Assembly: GCF_003086695.1 (NCBI RefSeq)
Contig: NZ_CP025999.1
Span: 3,920,344 to 3,984,343 of the forward strand
Source: Stenotrophomonas sp. SAU14A_NAIMI4_8
GTDB taxonomy: Bacteria; Pseudomonadota; Gammaproteobacteria; Xanthomonadales; Xanthomonadaceae
DNA length: 64,000 bases
Direction: 5' to 3'
Positions 44,693 through 54,335 of the stretch are shown here, in pieces. The notes below the pieces were generated by a model. That model ran no database searches. It saw only the letters and a program-made list of their open reading frames with translations, and had not been told where the DNA came from. A program made the translations under genes and the position numbers. The number at the start of each line of letters is the position of its first letter. Position 1 is the stretch's first letter.

Positions 44693-46017
44693 CGGGGCAG
44701 GTGCAGGCGGGCGATCAGGCCGCCGCCTTCGCGGTCCAGCAGCTGCAGGGAACCGCCGTGATGGCGGGCGGCATTGGCCGCCACGGCCAGGCCCAGGCCG
44801 GTGCCGCCGGTGGCGCGGCTGCGCGAGCTTTCGCTGCGCTGGAAGGGCTGCAGCAGGCGCTCGCGATCTGCCGCAGCAATGCCAGGGCCGCGATCCATCA
44901 CGTCCAATTGCAGCCCATCGTCACGCTGCACGGCACGCAGCTCCACCGCGCCCGCATAGCGGCTGGCATTGTCGATCAGGTTGTCCAGCGCGCGGTGCAG
45001 CAACAGGGCGTCGGCCAGGCACGGCAGGGTGGCAGGCAGCACCGCCTCCAAGTCGACACCACGCAGCCGCGCCGCCTGCACGCAGTCGTCCAGCAGCGGC
45101 GCGATGTCCATCCGCTGCAGCTGCGATGGCTGCAACTCGCCGCGGGCGTAGTCCAGCACCTGTTCGATCATGGCGTTCATGCGCTCAATGTCGGCCACCA
45201 TGCGTTCGGCTTGTGCGGGCGGTGCGAAGTCGGCGCGCAGGCGCAGGCCGGTCAGCGGCGTGCGCAGGTCGTGTGCCACCGCGGCCAGCATGCGGGTCAT
45301 CTGCTGCGCCTGCTCACGCAGGCGGGTGCGCCCCGCATCCAGCGCGATGGCCAGCATCTGCACTTCGCGCGGCCCATCGTCGGGCAGCGGCGTCTGCGCG
45401 TGCAGGTCCAGCGTGGCGCTGGCCTCGGCCAGCCGACGCAGCGGACGGCCCAGCCGCACCGCCGCCCAGGCGGCCAGCGGTGCCAGCAGCACGGTGCCGC
45501 CAAGCAGGGCCAGCAGTACCTGCCTGCGCCACGCCGCCAGATCGCTGTAGGCGCTGCTGACCACGCGCCAGCGCCCATCGGCCTGCTGCACGGCCAGTTC
45601 GAACGGCGGCCAGGGCAGAGTGGCCAGCACCTGCTGCGCGGCCCGCAGCACGGCGGCATCGCCATCGCGCCCCTGCTCGCCGCCGGCGGCCACCACATGG
45701 ACATCCGGCGGCCGGTTGTTGCCTGCCCAGACCAGGCGCACCTGCTGTGCCGGCTGATGCAGGCCGTCCACTGCCAGTGCCTGCAGGCGCGCATGGCCGG
45801 TACCGGATGGGGCGAGTTCGCGCACGTCCACGCGCAGGCCTACGCTGTCGGCCGCGCGCTCGCCGCGCAGCACCTGCATGGCCTGGTCCAGCCGCATCTG
45901 TGGCGCCGCCGGGCGCGGCAACCAGCCGACCACCGCCATGCTGACCGCAGTGGCCAGCAGCAGGCTGCTGAGCGCCAGCAGGGCGATCCAGCGTGCTGTG
46001 CTCCAACGCGGTCTCAC
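44689..46017 (-). CDS. Two-component sensor histidine kinase
   Basis: Inner-membrane kinase of 442 residues: TM1 near 10-30, periplasmic sensor (about 31-165), TM2 (VLLALLGGTVLLAPLAAWAAV), HAMP (PLRRLAEASATLDL), HisKA with VAHDLRTPLTGLR (phosphoacceptor His), N-box NLIDNASRY, G1 DRGPGIAAADRER and G2 GGTGLGLAVA. GTG start overlaps the regulator stop (GTGA). Signal unknown. Its stop lies in a truncated REP. Confidence 0.93.
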   Translation of the reverse strand: MRPRWSTARWIALLALSSLLLATAVSMAVVGWLPRPAAPQMRLDQAMQVLRGERAADSVGLRVDVRELAPSGTGHARLQALAVDGLHQPAQQVRLVWAGNNRPPDVHVVAAGGEQGRDGDAAVLRAAQQVLATLPWPPFELAVQQADGRWRVVSSAYSDLAAWRRQVLLALLGGTVLLAPLAAWAAVRLGRPLRRLAEASATLDLHAQTPLPDDGPREVQMLAIALDAGRTRLREQAQQMTRMLAAVAHDLRTPLTGLRLRADFAPPAQAERMVADIERMNAMIEQVLDYARGELQPSQLQRMDIAPLLDDCVQAARLRGVDLEAVLPATLPCLADALLLHRALDNLIDNASRYAGAVELRAVQRDDGLQLDVMDRGPGIAAADRERLLQPFQRSESSRSRATGGTGLGLAVAANAARHHGGSLQLLDREGGGLIARLHLPR

Positions 46018-46721
46018 AGCCGTTGCACCGTCGCACCGAAGCGATAGCCCTCACCGCGCAGGGTCTGCACCAACCCTTCGGCATCGCCGGCGGCCTGGGC
46101 CAGTTTGCGACGCAGGCGACTGATGGCCAGATCGACGGCGCGGTCAACGCTGTCGCTGTCATCGCCGCGGGTGAGCTGCATCAACTGCTCGCGGTCCAGC
46201 ACGCGGCCGGGCCGTTCGGCCAGCGCCTGCAGCAAGGAAAATTCGCCGCGGCTGAGCACGACCTCGGCGCCGTCTGGTGCCAGCAGGCGGCGCTGCTCGG
46301 GCAGCAGGCGCCAGCCAGCAAAGCGCAGCTCGATGGGGGTCTGTGCGCGCAGCTTGTCCTGCCGGCGCAACAGCGCGCGCACGCGGGCCAACAGTTCGCG
46401 CGGATCGAATGGCTTGGCCAGGTAGTCGTCGGCGCCCATCTCCAGCCCGATCACGCGGTCGGGCGCACTGCCCATCGCCGACAGCATCAGGATCGGAATG
46501 GCCCGCGACTGCAGCCGGCGGCACACGGACAGGCCGTCTTCGCCCGGCATCATCCAATCCAGGATGATGGCGTCGGGGCGTTCGGCCTGCAGCAGCATGT
46601 CCATGGCCGCCGCATCGGCCGCCACGCGCACGCGGTAGCCGTGCAGCAGCAGGTGGTCGGCGATGGCATCGCGGATGCTGGCATCATCATCCACGACGAA
46701 AAGGGTGGCGGTAGCATTCAT
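46014..46721 (-). CDS. OmpR-family response regulator
   Basis: A 235-residue regulator with receiver domain (VVDDDASIRDAI, phosphoacceptor Asp in IILDWMMPGEDG, Lys in DYLAKPFD) and OmpR/PhoB-type winged helix (LSRGEFSLLQALAERPGRVLDREQL ... VDRAVDLAISRLRRKL). Translationally coupled to the downstream kinase. The divergent retropepsin-like gene and the inverted repeat at 46752-46775 are candidate targets. Confidence 0.95.
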   Translation of the reverse strand: MNATATLFVVDDDASIRDAIADHLLLHGYRVRVAADAAAMDMLLQAERPDAIILDWMMPGEDGLSVCRRLQSRAIPILMLSAMGSAPDRVIGLEMGADDYLAKPFDPRELLARVRALLRRQDKLRAQTPIELRFAGWRLLPEQRRLLAPDGAEVVLSRGEFSLLQALAERPGRVLDREQLMQLTRGDDSDSVDRAVDLAISRLRRKLAQAAGDAEGLVQTLRGEGYRFGATVQRL

Positions 46722-46751
46722 GCAGCCAGTATGACGGCGCTGTGTATCGGC

Positions 46752-46775
46752 CCGGTATCAGCAGCGACATACCGG
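46752..46775. promoter_or_regulatory. Inverted repeat between regulator and protease-like gene
   Basis: CCGGTAT-N10-ATACCGG, a perfect 7-bp inverted repeat with one further GTATCGG just upstream, in the 103-bp divergent region. Possibly a binding site for the adjacent OmpR-type regulator. Confidence 0.4.
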
Positions 46776-46824
46776 CAACACGCGCCTGCGGCGAAATGGC
46801 CACACGTTCCCGAGGAATTCACCG

Positions 46825-47754
46825 ATGCGCCTGGCCCTGCTCCCACTGCTGCTCACTGCCCTGCCTGCCCTGGCCGAGCCCCCTGCCCTGCACAGCCTGC
46901 CGATGACGATGCAGGCCAGCCACCCCACCGTGCTGGGCACGCTGGACGGCCGCGACGAACGGCTGTACCTGGTGGTGGACAGCGCCGCCAGCGCGACCCT
47001 GCTGGATACCGCCGTGGTGCAGCGCTTCGGGCTGCAGGACGCGAACGCGCGCGATCATGATGCGCAGGGCGCCAGTGCCGGCGGTCTGGCCCTGCGCAGC
47101 ACGCGCCGCGTGGCGATGGCGCTGGGCAGCCTGCAGCTGCAGGTGACCGCACTGCAGGCCGACCTGGCCAGCCTTTCGTCGGCAGACAGCGCACCGTTGC
47201 ACGGCATCATCGGCCAGGACATCACCGCAGCCTTCGATACGCGCTGGGATTTCGACCAGTCGCGCCTGCTGCTGTGGCCGGCCCGGTCGCTGCCGACGCC
47301 CGATGCGTTCTGCCAGGACAACGCCCTTCCCGATCGCAGTGGCGTGCTGAAGGGCTTCGGCTTCGTCACCCTGCGCCTGGGCGAAGACGGTGTGCAGGCC
47401 ATCGGCGTGGTCGACACCGGTGCCGCGCAGACCATCCTCAACAACGCGGCGGCCAGCGCCCTGGGCCTGCGCACCGATGGCCGCGATGCGCGCGTGCGGG
47501 CGCGCAGCAAGGGCAGCGAAGGGCTGGGCGGCAAGCCGACGCCCACGTGGCTGTACACCCTGCCGGCGCTGGCCAGTACGGGCTGGCAGCACCCCGCGGT
47601 GGAAGTGCGCATCAGCGAACTGCCCGTGTTCCGCGCCATCGGCCTGGACCAGCGCCCGGCGGTGATCCTGGGCGCGGACGTGATGCAGGGCGGCCAGGTG
47701 GATATCAGTGCCGGCGCCGAGCGGATCTGCCTGCGGCGGCCTACGCAGGGATGA
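46825..47754 (+). CDS. Exported retropepsin-like aspartyl protease family protein
   Basis: A 309-residue exported protein (signal MRLALLPLLLTALPALA) with two retropepsin-like halves. The first has YLVVDSAASATLLDT with Asp-Ser-Ala in place of Asp-Thr-Gly; the second has IGVVDTGAAQTILNN with an intact DTG. Each is followed by a hydrophobic GIIGQDI or VILGADVM motif typical of the fold. The protein may thus be a pseudo-dimer with one altered active site. Function unknown. Confidence 0.8.
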   Translation: MRLALLPLLLTALPALAEPPALHSLPMTMQASHPTVLGTLDGRDERLYLVVDSAASATLLDTAVVQRFGLQDANARDHDAQGASAGGLALRSTRRVAMALGSLQLQVTALQADLASLSSADSAPLHGIIGQDITAAFDTRWDFDQSRLLLWPARSLPTPDAFCQDNALPDRSGVLKGFGFVTLRLGEDGVQAIGVVDTGAAQTILNNAAASALGLRTDGRDARVRARSKGSEGLGGKPTPTWLYTLPALASTGWQHPAVEVRISELPVFRAIGLDQRPAVILGADVMQGGQVDISAGAERICLRRPTQG

Positions 47755-47819
47755 CGGTGGGCGATGACGGCGCCGCCGGGCGGGGGTAGGATCGCCCGGT
47801 CCCATCAGGAGTTCCGCGC

Positions 47820-48986
47820 ATGTGCCGTGTTTTCCTGCTGTTGCTGACGCTGCTGCCACTGGCCGGATGGGCTGCGCCCGCTCTGCCGGTTCCAACGCCG
47901 GAGCGCATCGACGCCGAAGCCCAGCGCCTGATGCGGGCCGCGCATGCACGCGGCATGGCCGTGGCGGTCATTGATGGCGGCAAGGTGGTGCACGTGGCCG
48001 CCTATGGCGAACGCAACGCCGCCGGAGAGCCGCTGCGCACCGACACCGTGATGTATGCGGCATCGCTGACCAAGATGGCCTTCGGCCATCTGGTGGCTCA
48101 GTTGGCGCAACAGAAGGTGATCGATCTGGATGCCAGCATTGCCACGGCATTGGACAAGCCGCTGCCGGACTACCCTGCCGAAACACGTAAGTACGCCGAC
48201 TACACCGTGTTGGCCGACGACCCACGCTGGCGCCAGCTGACACCGCGCCTGCTGCTGAACCATGCCAGCGGATTTGCCAACTTCGCTTTCCTAGAACCTG
48301 ACGGCCGCTTGAAGTTCCACTTCGATCCCGGCAGCCGCTATGGCTACTCCGGCGAGGGGTTGATCCTGCTGCAGTTCGTGCTCGAGCGCGGGCGCCCGGG
48401 CCTGGACGTGGGCACGCTGATGCAGCAGCGCGTATTCGACCGCTTCGGCATGCCACGCACCAGCATGATGTGGCGCGACGATTTTGCCGGCAACCTGGCC
48501 GATGGCTGGACCCAGCAGGGCAGCGCCGAACCGCACGATGAGCGCAGCCGCGTGCGTGCGGCCGGGTCGATGGACACCACCATCAACGACATGGCCCAGT
48601 TCGCCGCCGGCTACGTGCGCGGCGAGGGTCTGTCGACGGCGATGCGCAGGGAGCTGGTGCGCCCGCAGCTGCCGATCACCACCGCCAGCCAGTTCCCCAC
48701 GCTGCAGCCGGAGCTACCCGCAGCGCAGCAGCGCAGCGATCTGGCGGCCGGCCTGGGCGTGGTGACCTTCCGGGGCCCGCAGGGGCCGGGCTTCTACAAG
48801 GGCGGCCACGATGATGCCGTCGGCAATACGCTGGTCTGCCTTGAACAGCGCCAGCGCTGCGTGGTGGTCCTGGGCAACGATGTACGAGCCGAAGCCACCT
48901 TCCCTGCATTGGTGGCATTCGTACTGGGCGACACCGGCGTGCCCTGGCAGTGGGAATACGGTGCGTCGAAGGCGTTCGTGAAGTAG
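47820..48986 (+). CDS. Serine hydrolase, beta-lactamase class C-like family
   Basis: Exported (signal MCRVFLLLLTLLPLAGWA) protein of 388 residues in the beta-lactamase/penicillin-binding-protein-like fold. Ser-x-x-Lys at S82-L-T-K85, Tyr motif in YGYSGEGLILLQ, and a C-terminal GGHDDAVGNT in the place of the KTG box. The altered last motif argues against a true AmpC; a peptidase or esterase is more likely. Good ribosome site (AGGAGT) upstream. Confidence 0.85.
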   Translation: MCRVFLLLLTLLPLAGWAAPALPVPTPERIDAEAQRLMRAAHARGMAVAVIDGGKVVHVAAYGERNAAGEPLRTDTVMYAASLTKMAFGHLVAQLAQQKVIDLDASIATALDKPLPDYPAETRKYADYTVLADDPRWRQLTPRLLLNHASGFANFAFLEPDGRLKFHFDPGSRYGYSGEGLILLQFVLERGRPGLDVGTLMQQRVFDRFGMPRTSMMWRDDFAGNLADGWTQQGSAEPHDERSRVRAAGSMDTTINDMAQFAAGYVRGEGLSTAMRRELVRPQLPITTASQFPTLQPELPAAQQRSDLAAGLGVVTFRGPQGPGFYKGGHDDAVGNTLVCLEQRQRCVVVLGNDVRAEATFPALVAFVLGDTGVPWQWEYGASKAFVK

Positions 48987-49014
48987 ATCGGCGCCACGCC
49001 GGATGAGCGTGGCC

Positions 49015-49626
49015 TCAACCGGCCTGTTCGAAGAACATCAGGTAGACCAGGCGCCCGTTCTCCGCGCAGTCGCCGAAGGCAGGCCCGGCGGTGTGCCAGA
49101 ACCACGGGCGCAGCAGCACCAGGCGGTTGAAACGCATGGGAATGGTCATGGTCGGTTCCCAGGCGCTTTCATCGTTGCTGTCGCGCTCGATGATGTCGCG
49201 GTGCATGGCCGCGCCATCGGCGTAGCCCAGTGCGGCCAGCTCGGCCGGGTTCAGTGCCAGGCGGTCGGTGTTGGTGCGGCGGTGGCGGAAAAACTCGGTG
49301 CCGCCCTGGCAATGTTCGGGCGCGCTGAGATAGAGGATGCCCGACCAGTGCGAATGGTCGGTATGCACCCGCGCCCGACCCACGTCGTTGGCCAGGGTCA
49401 GGCGGAATTTCCCATGCGACTGCAGCGGCTGTACCGGCCGCAGCGGCTCGTTCAGCAGGCGCGAGGCGGCACCGGCCAGCCCCTGCATTTCCAGGCGCTG
49501 CAGCGAATTGCGGCCCGGGAACGCGCCATCCTGCTCGGGGTAGTCCAGGCCCAGGCCGGCACGGCGCAGGCCCTGCGCATCGGACGGGGAAAGAAAGTCG
49601 TCGACGACGAGGAACGAAGTAGGCAT
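49015..49626 (-). CDS. 2OG-Fe(II) oxygenase-like protein (DUF6445 type)
   Basis: A 203-residue protein with the facial triad His88-x-Asp90 (VHTDHSHWSGILYLS) and distal His178 (LRPWFWHTAGPAFGD), inside a double-stranded beta-helix pattern (GGTEFFRHRRT, FNRLVLLRPWF, GRLVYLMFF). It resembles DUF6445 proteins, often near tryptophan-halogenase or TonB genes, which are absent here. Substrate unknown. Confidence 0.8.
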   Translation of the reverse strand: MPTSFLVVDDFLSPSDAQGLRRAGLGLDYPEQDGAFPGRNSLQRLEMQGLAGAASRLLNEPLRPVQPLQSHGKFRLTLANDVGRARVHTDHSHWSGILYLSAPEHCQGGTEFFRHRRTNTDRLALNPAELAALGYADGAAMHRDIIERDSNDESAWEPTMTIPMRFNRLVLLRPWFWHTAGPAFGDCAENGRLVYLMFFEQAG

Positions 49627-49734
49627 GCGCGGAGGCTAGTGCCGGCAGGTTGCGGCGGCAAGGCAGCGTGCAGCATGAAACCGGCCGGCGCGAACCTGCT
49701 TGCGTGCGCGCATCCACGCAGGCCGTGGACCCAC

Positions 49735-49765
49735 AAAAAAACCCCGCCTTGCGGCGGGGTTTTTC
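49735..49765 (-). terminator. Intrinsic terminator of groESL
   Basis: On the minus strand, stem AAAACCCCGCC / GGCGGGGTTTT with a GCAA loop followed by a T-rich tract, 22 bp after the groEL stop. Confidence 0.92.
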
Positions 49766-49787
49766 ATTGCATCGGGAAGACGTGGAC

Positions 49788-51491
<1,704 letters not shown>

Positions 51492-51520
51492 TCAGGGGAT
51501 GCAGCAGGTCGCGGCGGGGC

Positions 51521-51808
51521 TCAGCCGATGACGGCGAGCACGTCGTCTTCGCGCAGGACCTTGTACTCGACGCCTTCGCTCTTGTACGAGCTGCCGGCGT
51601 ACTGGCCGTAGATGACCTTGTCGCCGACCTTCAGCGACGGCGCGCGCACGCTGCCGTTGTCCAGCGGCTTGCCCGGGCCGACGGCCACGACTTCACCCTT
51701 GGTGGACTTTTCCTTGGCCGAATCCGGAATGACGATGCCACCGGCGGAGATTTCGTCGGCTTCGATCGGCTTGACCACAACGCGGTCGTGCAGCGGCTTG
51801 ATGCTCAT
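51521..51808 (-). CDS. groES: 10 kDa co-chaperonin GroES
   Basis: Heptameric lid of GroEL, 95 residues: [39 protein letters not shown], and [20 protein letters not shown]. First gene of the groESL operon. A CIRCE-like site at 51855-51881 and a promoter (CTGGCA - 18 bp - TAAAAT) lie upstream. Confidence 0.99.
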   Translation of the reverse strand: MSIKPLHDRVVVKPIEADEISAGGIVIPDSAKEKSTKGEVVAVGPGKPLDNGSVRAPSLKVGDKVIYGQYAGSSYKSEGVEYKVLREDDVLAVIG

Positions 51809-51854
51809 GAGAGACCTCTTAAGTTATTGATTGGTCTGAAAAAGTCTGGCGATT

Positions 51855-51881
51855 TTAGCACTCACCCAGGGTGACTGCCAG
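51855..51881. promoter_or_regulatory. CIRCE-like HrcA operator of groESL
   Basis: TTAGCACTC-N9-GACTGCCAG: the left arm is the exact CIRCE half-site, the right arm matches GAGTGCTAA at 6 of 9 positions. It overlaps the predicted -10 (TAAAAT on the minus strand), as HrcA operators do. The 51882-52119 interval beyond it holds no gene I recognise. Confidence 0.7.
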
Positions 51882-52119
51882 CATTGCGCGTGAAAAAGCC
51901 CGACAGGTCGGGAGCAGGACAGAGATGGAGCCCGCCGGGGGCCTTTCAAGGCCATCGCGGCAAAATTTTTCGACGGTGCGCTGCGGCGCGGATCCGGCGA
52001 AGTTCCGAGTTTTTTGGTGACGGGCGTCGCAGTGTCAGATATCTGGCGTTCAGTTACGACAAAGTGTCACGTGATCGGCCTTAGTCTCGCCCGGCATTCC
52101 CAATCACAAGGAGTAGTCG

Positions 52120-53922
52120 ATGCGATTGCTGTCCCCGCTCGCCGCCGCCTGCCTGCTGGCGCTGGCCGCCGCGCCGGCCCAGGCCGAGGTCTTCATCAAC
52201 GAACTGCACTACGACGACAGCACCGCTGCCGGCGACGTGGGCGAGGCCATTGAAGTGGTCGCCACCGCCGGTGAGGACCTGTCCGCCTACCGACTGTACC
52301 TGTACAACGGCAGCAACCCGTCGGCTGCGGCGGTCTACGCCAACAACCCGGTGCCGGCCGGCACCGCGGCCAGCTGCGGCAGCGCCACCATCGCGGTGGT
52401 CACCTACCCGACCAATGGCCTGCAGAACGGGCCGAACGACGGCATCGCCCTGGTCGACGCCAGCGGCAAGGTCGTGCAGTTCCTGAGCTACGAGGGCGCG
52501 ATCACCGCGGCCGGTGGCCCGGCGGCCGGCATGACCAGCCAGAACATTCCGGTGGCCGAAACCAACAGCACCGCGCCGGGCACCTCGCTGCAGCTGACCG
52601 GCAGCGGCAGCCAGTACGCGCACTTCACCTGGGCCGAATCGGCCGGCCAGACCTTCGGCCGCTGCAACACCAGCCAGACCTTCACCGGCGGTGGCGGCAC
52701 CCCGGGCCCGAACACCCCGCCGTCGGTCAGCACCACCACCCCGGCGCAGGGCAGCAGCACCTTCCCGGCCGCGGCCGATCTGGAAGTGGTGTTCAGCGAG
52801 ACCGTGACCCTGGCCAGTGGCGCCTTCAGCCTGAGCTGCGGCAGTTCGGGCAGCGTGCCGCTGACCTGGCCGACCAGCGGCCGCACCGTGAAGCTGTCCA
52901 CCAACACCGCCCTGGTGGCCGGCGAAGCCTGCCGCTTCGACATCCGCGCCGCACGGATCACCGACAGCCAGGGCGCACACCCGGCCGCCGACAGCCGCAT
53001 CGCCTTCACCGTGGCCAGCACCACCGGCAACCCGGACCCGGGCAACCCCGGCAACCCCGGCACCCCGGAGGGCTACTACTCCAAGGTGAACACCAGCAGC
53101 CCCAGCCAGCTGCGCTGCTCGCTGCATGAAACCATCAAGGGCCACACCGCCTACCCGTACAGCGGCTCGGGCACCAGCACCTGGACCATCCTGGAAATCG
53201 CCGACGAAGACCCGAACAACAGCGGCAAGATCCTCGATGCCTACCGCAACCGCAGCTACACCAAGGTGACCGACCGTGCCGGCAGTGGCAGCGGCCTGAA
53301 GTACAACCGCGAGCACACCTGGCCGAATTCGCTGGGCTTTGCCAGCACCACCGGCGACAAGGGCCTGCCGTACGCCCCGTACACCGATACCCACATGCTG
53401 TACCTGACCGACGCGCAGTGGAATGCCGACCGCGGCAACAAGCCCTTCGGCAAGTGCGACAGCAACTGCGGCGAACGCGCCACCGAGGCCAACAACGGCC
53501 AGGGCGGCGGCAGCGGCGGCTACCCGGGCAATTCCAACTGGGTGCGCACCCCGGACGGCAACACCGGCACCTTCGAGGTCTGGGGCCAGCGCAAGGGCGA
53601 CATGGCGCGTGCGGTGATGTACATGGCGATCCGCTATGAGGGCGGCAAGGATGCGGCCACCGGCCAGTCCGAACCGGACCTGGAACTGACCGACGACCGC
53701 AGCAAGATCGTCAAGACCAGCAGCTCGCCGGCCTACATGGGCCTGCTGTCCACCCTGATCGACTGGCACCTGGCCGATCCGCCGAGCGACGCCGAGCGCG
53801 CCCGCAACGACGTGATCTACAGCTTCCAGGGCAACCGCAACCCGTTCATCGACCACCCCGAGTGGGCCACCCCGGCCCTGTTCACCTCGGCCAAGCCGGC
53901 CACCTGCCAGCTGGCCAACTGA
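52120..53922 (+). CDS. Secreted multidomain endonuclease I
   Basis: A 600-residue exported nuclease: signal MRLLSPLAAACLLALAAAPAQA; lamin-tail-like domain (about 24-175, VFINELHYDDSTAAGDVGEAIEVV); a Gly/Pro linker; an Ig-like Big_5 domain (about 200-305); a short GNPGNPGTP linker; and a C-terminal Endonuclease_1 domain (about 315-595) with YNREHTWPNSLG, DTHMLYLTDAQWN and GDMARAVMYMAIRYEG. It probably degrades extracellular DNA/RNA for nutrient use. No T2SS gene is near. Confidence 0.92.
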   Translation: MRLLSPLAAACLLALAAAPAQAEVFINELHYDDSTAAGDVGEAIEVVATAGEDLSAYRLYLYNGSNPSAAAVYANNPVPAGTAASCGSATIAVVTYPTNGLQNGPNDGIALVDASGKVVQFLSYEGAITAAGGPAAGMTSQNIPVAETNSTAPGTSLQLTGSGSQYAHFTWAESAGQTFGRCNTSQTFTGGGGTPGPNTPPSVSTTTPAQGSSTFPAAADLEVVFSETVTLASGAFSLSCGSSGSVPLTWPTSGRTVKLSTNTALVAGEACRFDIRAARITDSQGAHPAADSRIAFTVASTTGNPDPGNPGNPGTPEGYYSKVNTSSPSQLRCSLHETIKGHTAYPYSGSGTSTWTILEIADEDPNNSGKILDAYRNRSYTKVTDRAGSGSGLKYNREHTWPNSLGFASTTGDKGLPYAPYTDTHMLYLTDAQWNADRGNKPFGKCDSNCGERATEANNGQGGGSGGYPGNSNWVRTPDGNTGTFEVWGQRKGDMARAVMYMAIRYEGGKDAATGQSEPDLELTDDRSKIVKTSSSPAYMGLLSTLIDWHLADPPSDAERARNDVIYSFQGNRNPFIDHPEWATPALFTSAKPATCQLAN

Positions 53923-53946
53923 TCTGCGTTGAAGAAAGTTGCAAAT

Positions 53947-53988
53947 CCCCTGTCCGGCCCTGACCCGGCCGGACAGGGGCCCTATACT
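53947..53988 (+). promoter_or_regulatory. Hairpin overlapping the cutA promoter
   Basis: A perfect 13-bp stem (CCCCTGTCCGGCC / GGCCGGACAGGGG, 53947-53979) carries CTGACC in its 7-nt loop; 17 bp later is TATACT (53983-53988), only 8 bp before the cutA ATG. Read as -35/-10, the cutA mRNA would be almost leaderless. The hairpin may also end the endonuclease transcript. Confidence 0.55.
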
Positions 53989-53996
53989 CGGCGGTC

Positions 53997-54335
53997 ATGT
54001 CGATCGCCGATCCCGTCCTGCTGCTGTTCACCACCTGTCCCGACGCGGACAGTGCCGAACGCATCGCCCACGCACTGGTGGGCGAACAGCTGGCCGCCTG
54101 CGTGACCCGCCTGGACGGCGCGCGTTCGACCTACCGCTGGCAAGGCCAGGTGACCACCGATACCGAACTGCAGCTGCTGGTGAAGACCACGGCCAGCCGG
54201 GTCGATGCCGCCATCGCCCGGATCGTCGCCCTGCATCCGTATGAACTCCCGGAGTGCATCGCGGTCGAAAGCCGGGCCGGCCTGCCGGCGTATCTGGACT
54301 GGATCCGGGCGCAGACCCGGGAGGACACCGTTTGA
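53997..54335 (+). CDS. cutA: Divalent-cation tolerance protein CutA
   Basis: Trimeric ferredoxin-like protein of 112 residues: TCPDADSAERIAHALVGEQLAACVTR, STYRWQGQVTTDTELQLLVKTT, and VALHPYELPECIAV. Linked in E. coli to copper tolerance and cytochrome c/Dsb genes; here too it is the first gene of a cutA-dsbD-tlpA unit. The stop overlaps the dsbD TTG start. Confidence 0.95.
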   Translation: MSIADPVLLLFTTCPDADSAERIAHALVGEQLAACVTRLDGARSTYRWQGQVTTDTELQLLVKTTASRVDAAIARIVALHPYELPECIAVESRAGLPAYLDWIRAQTREDTV

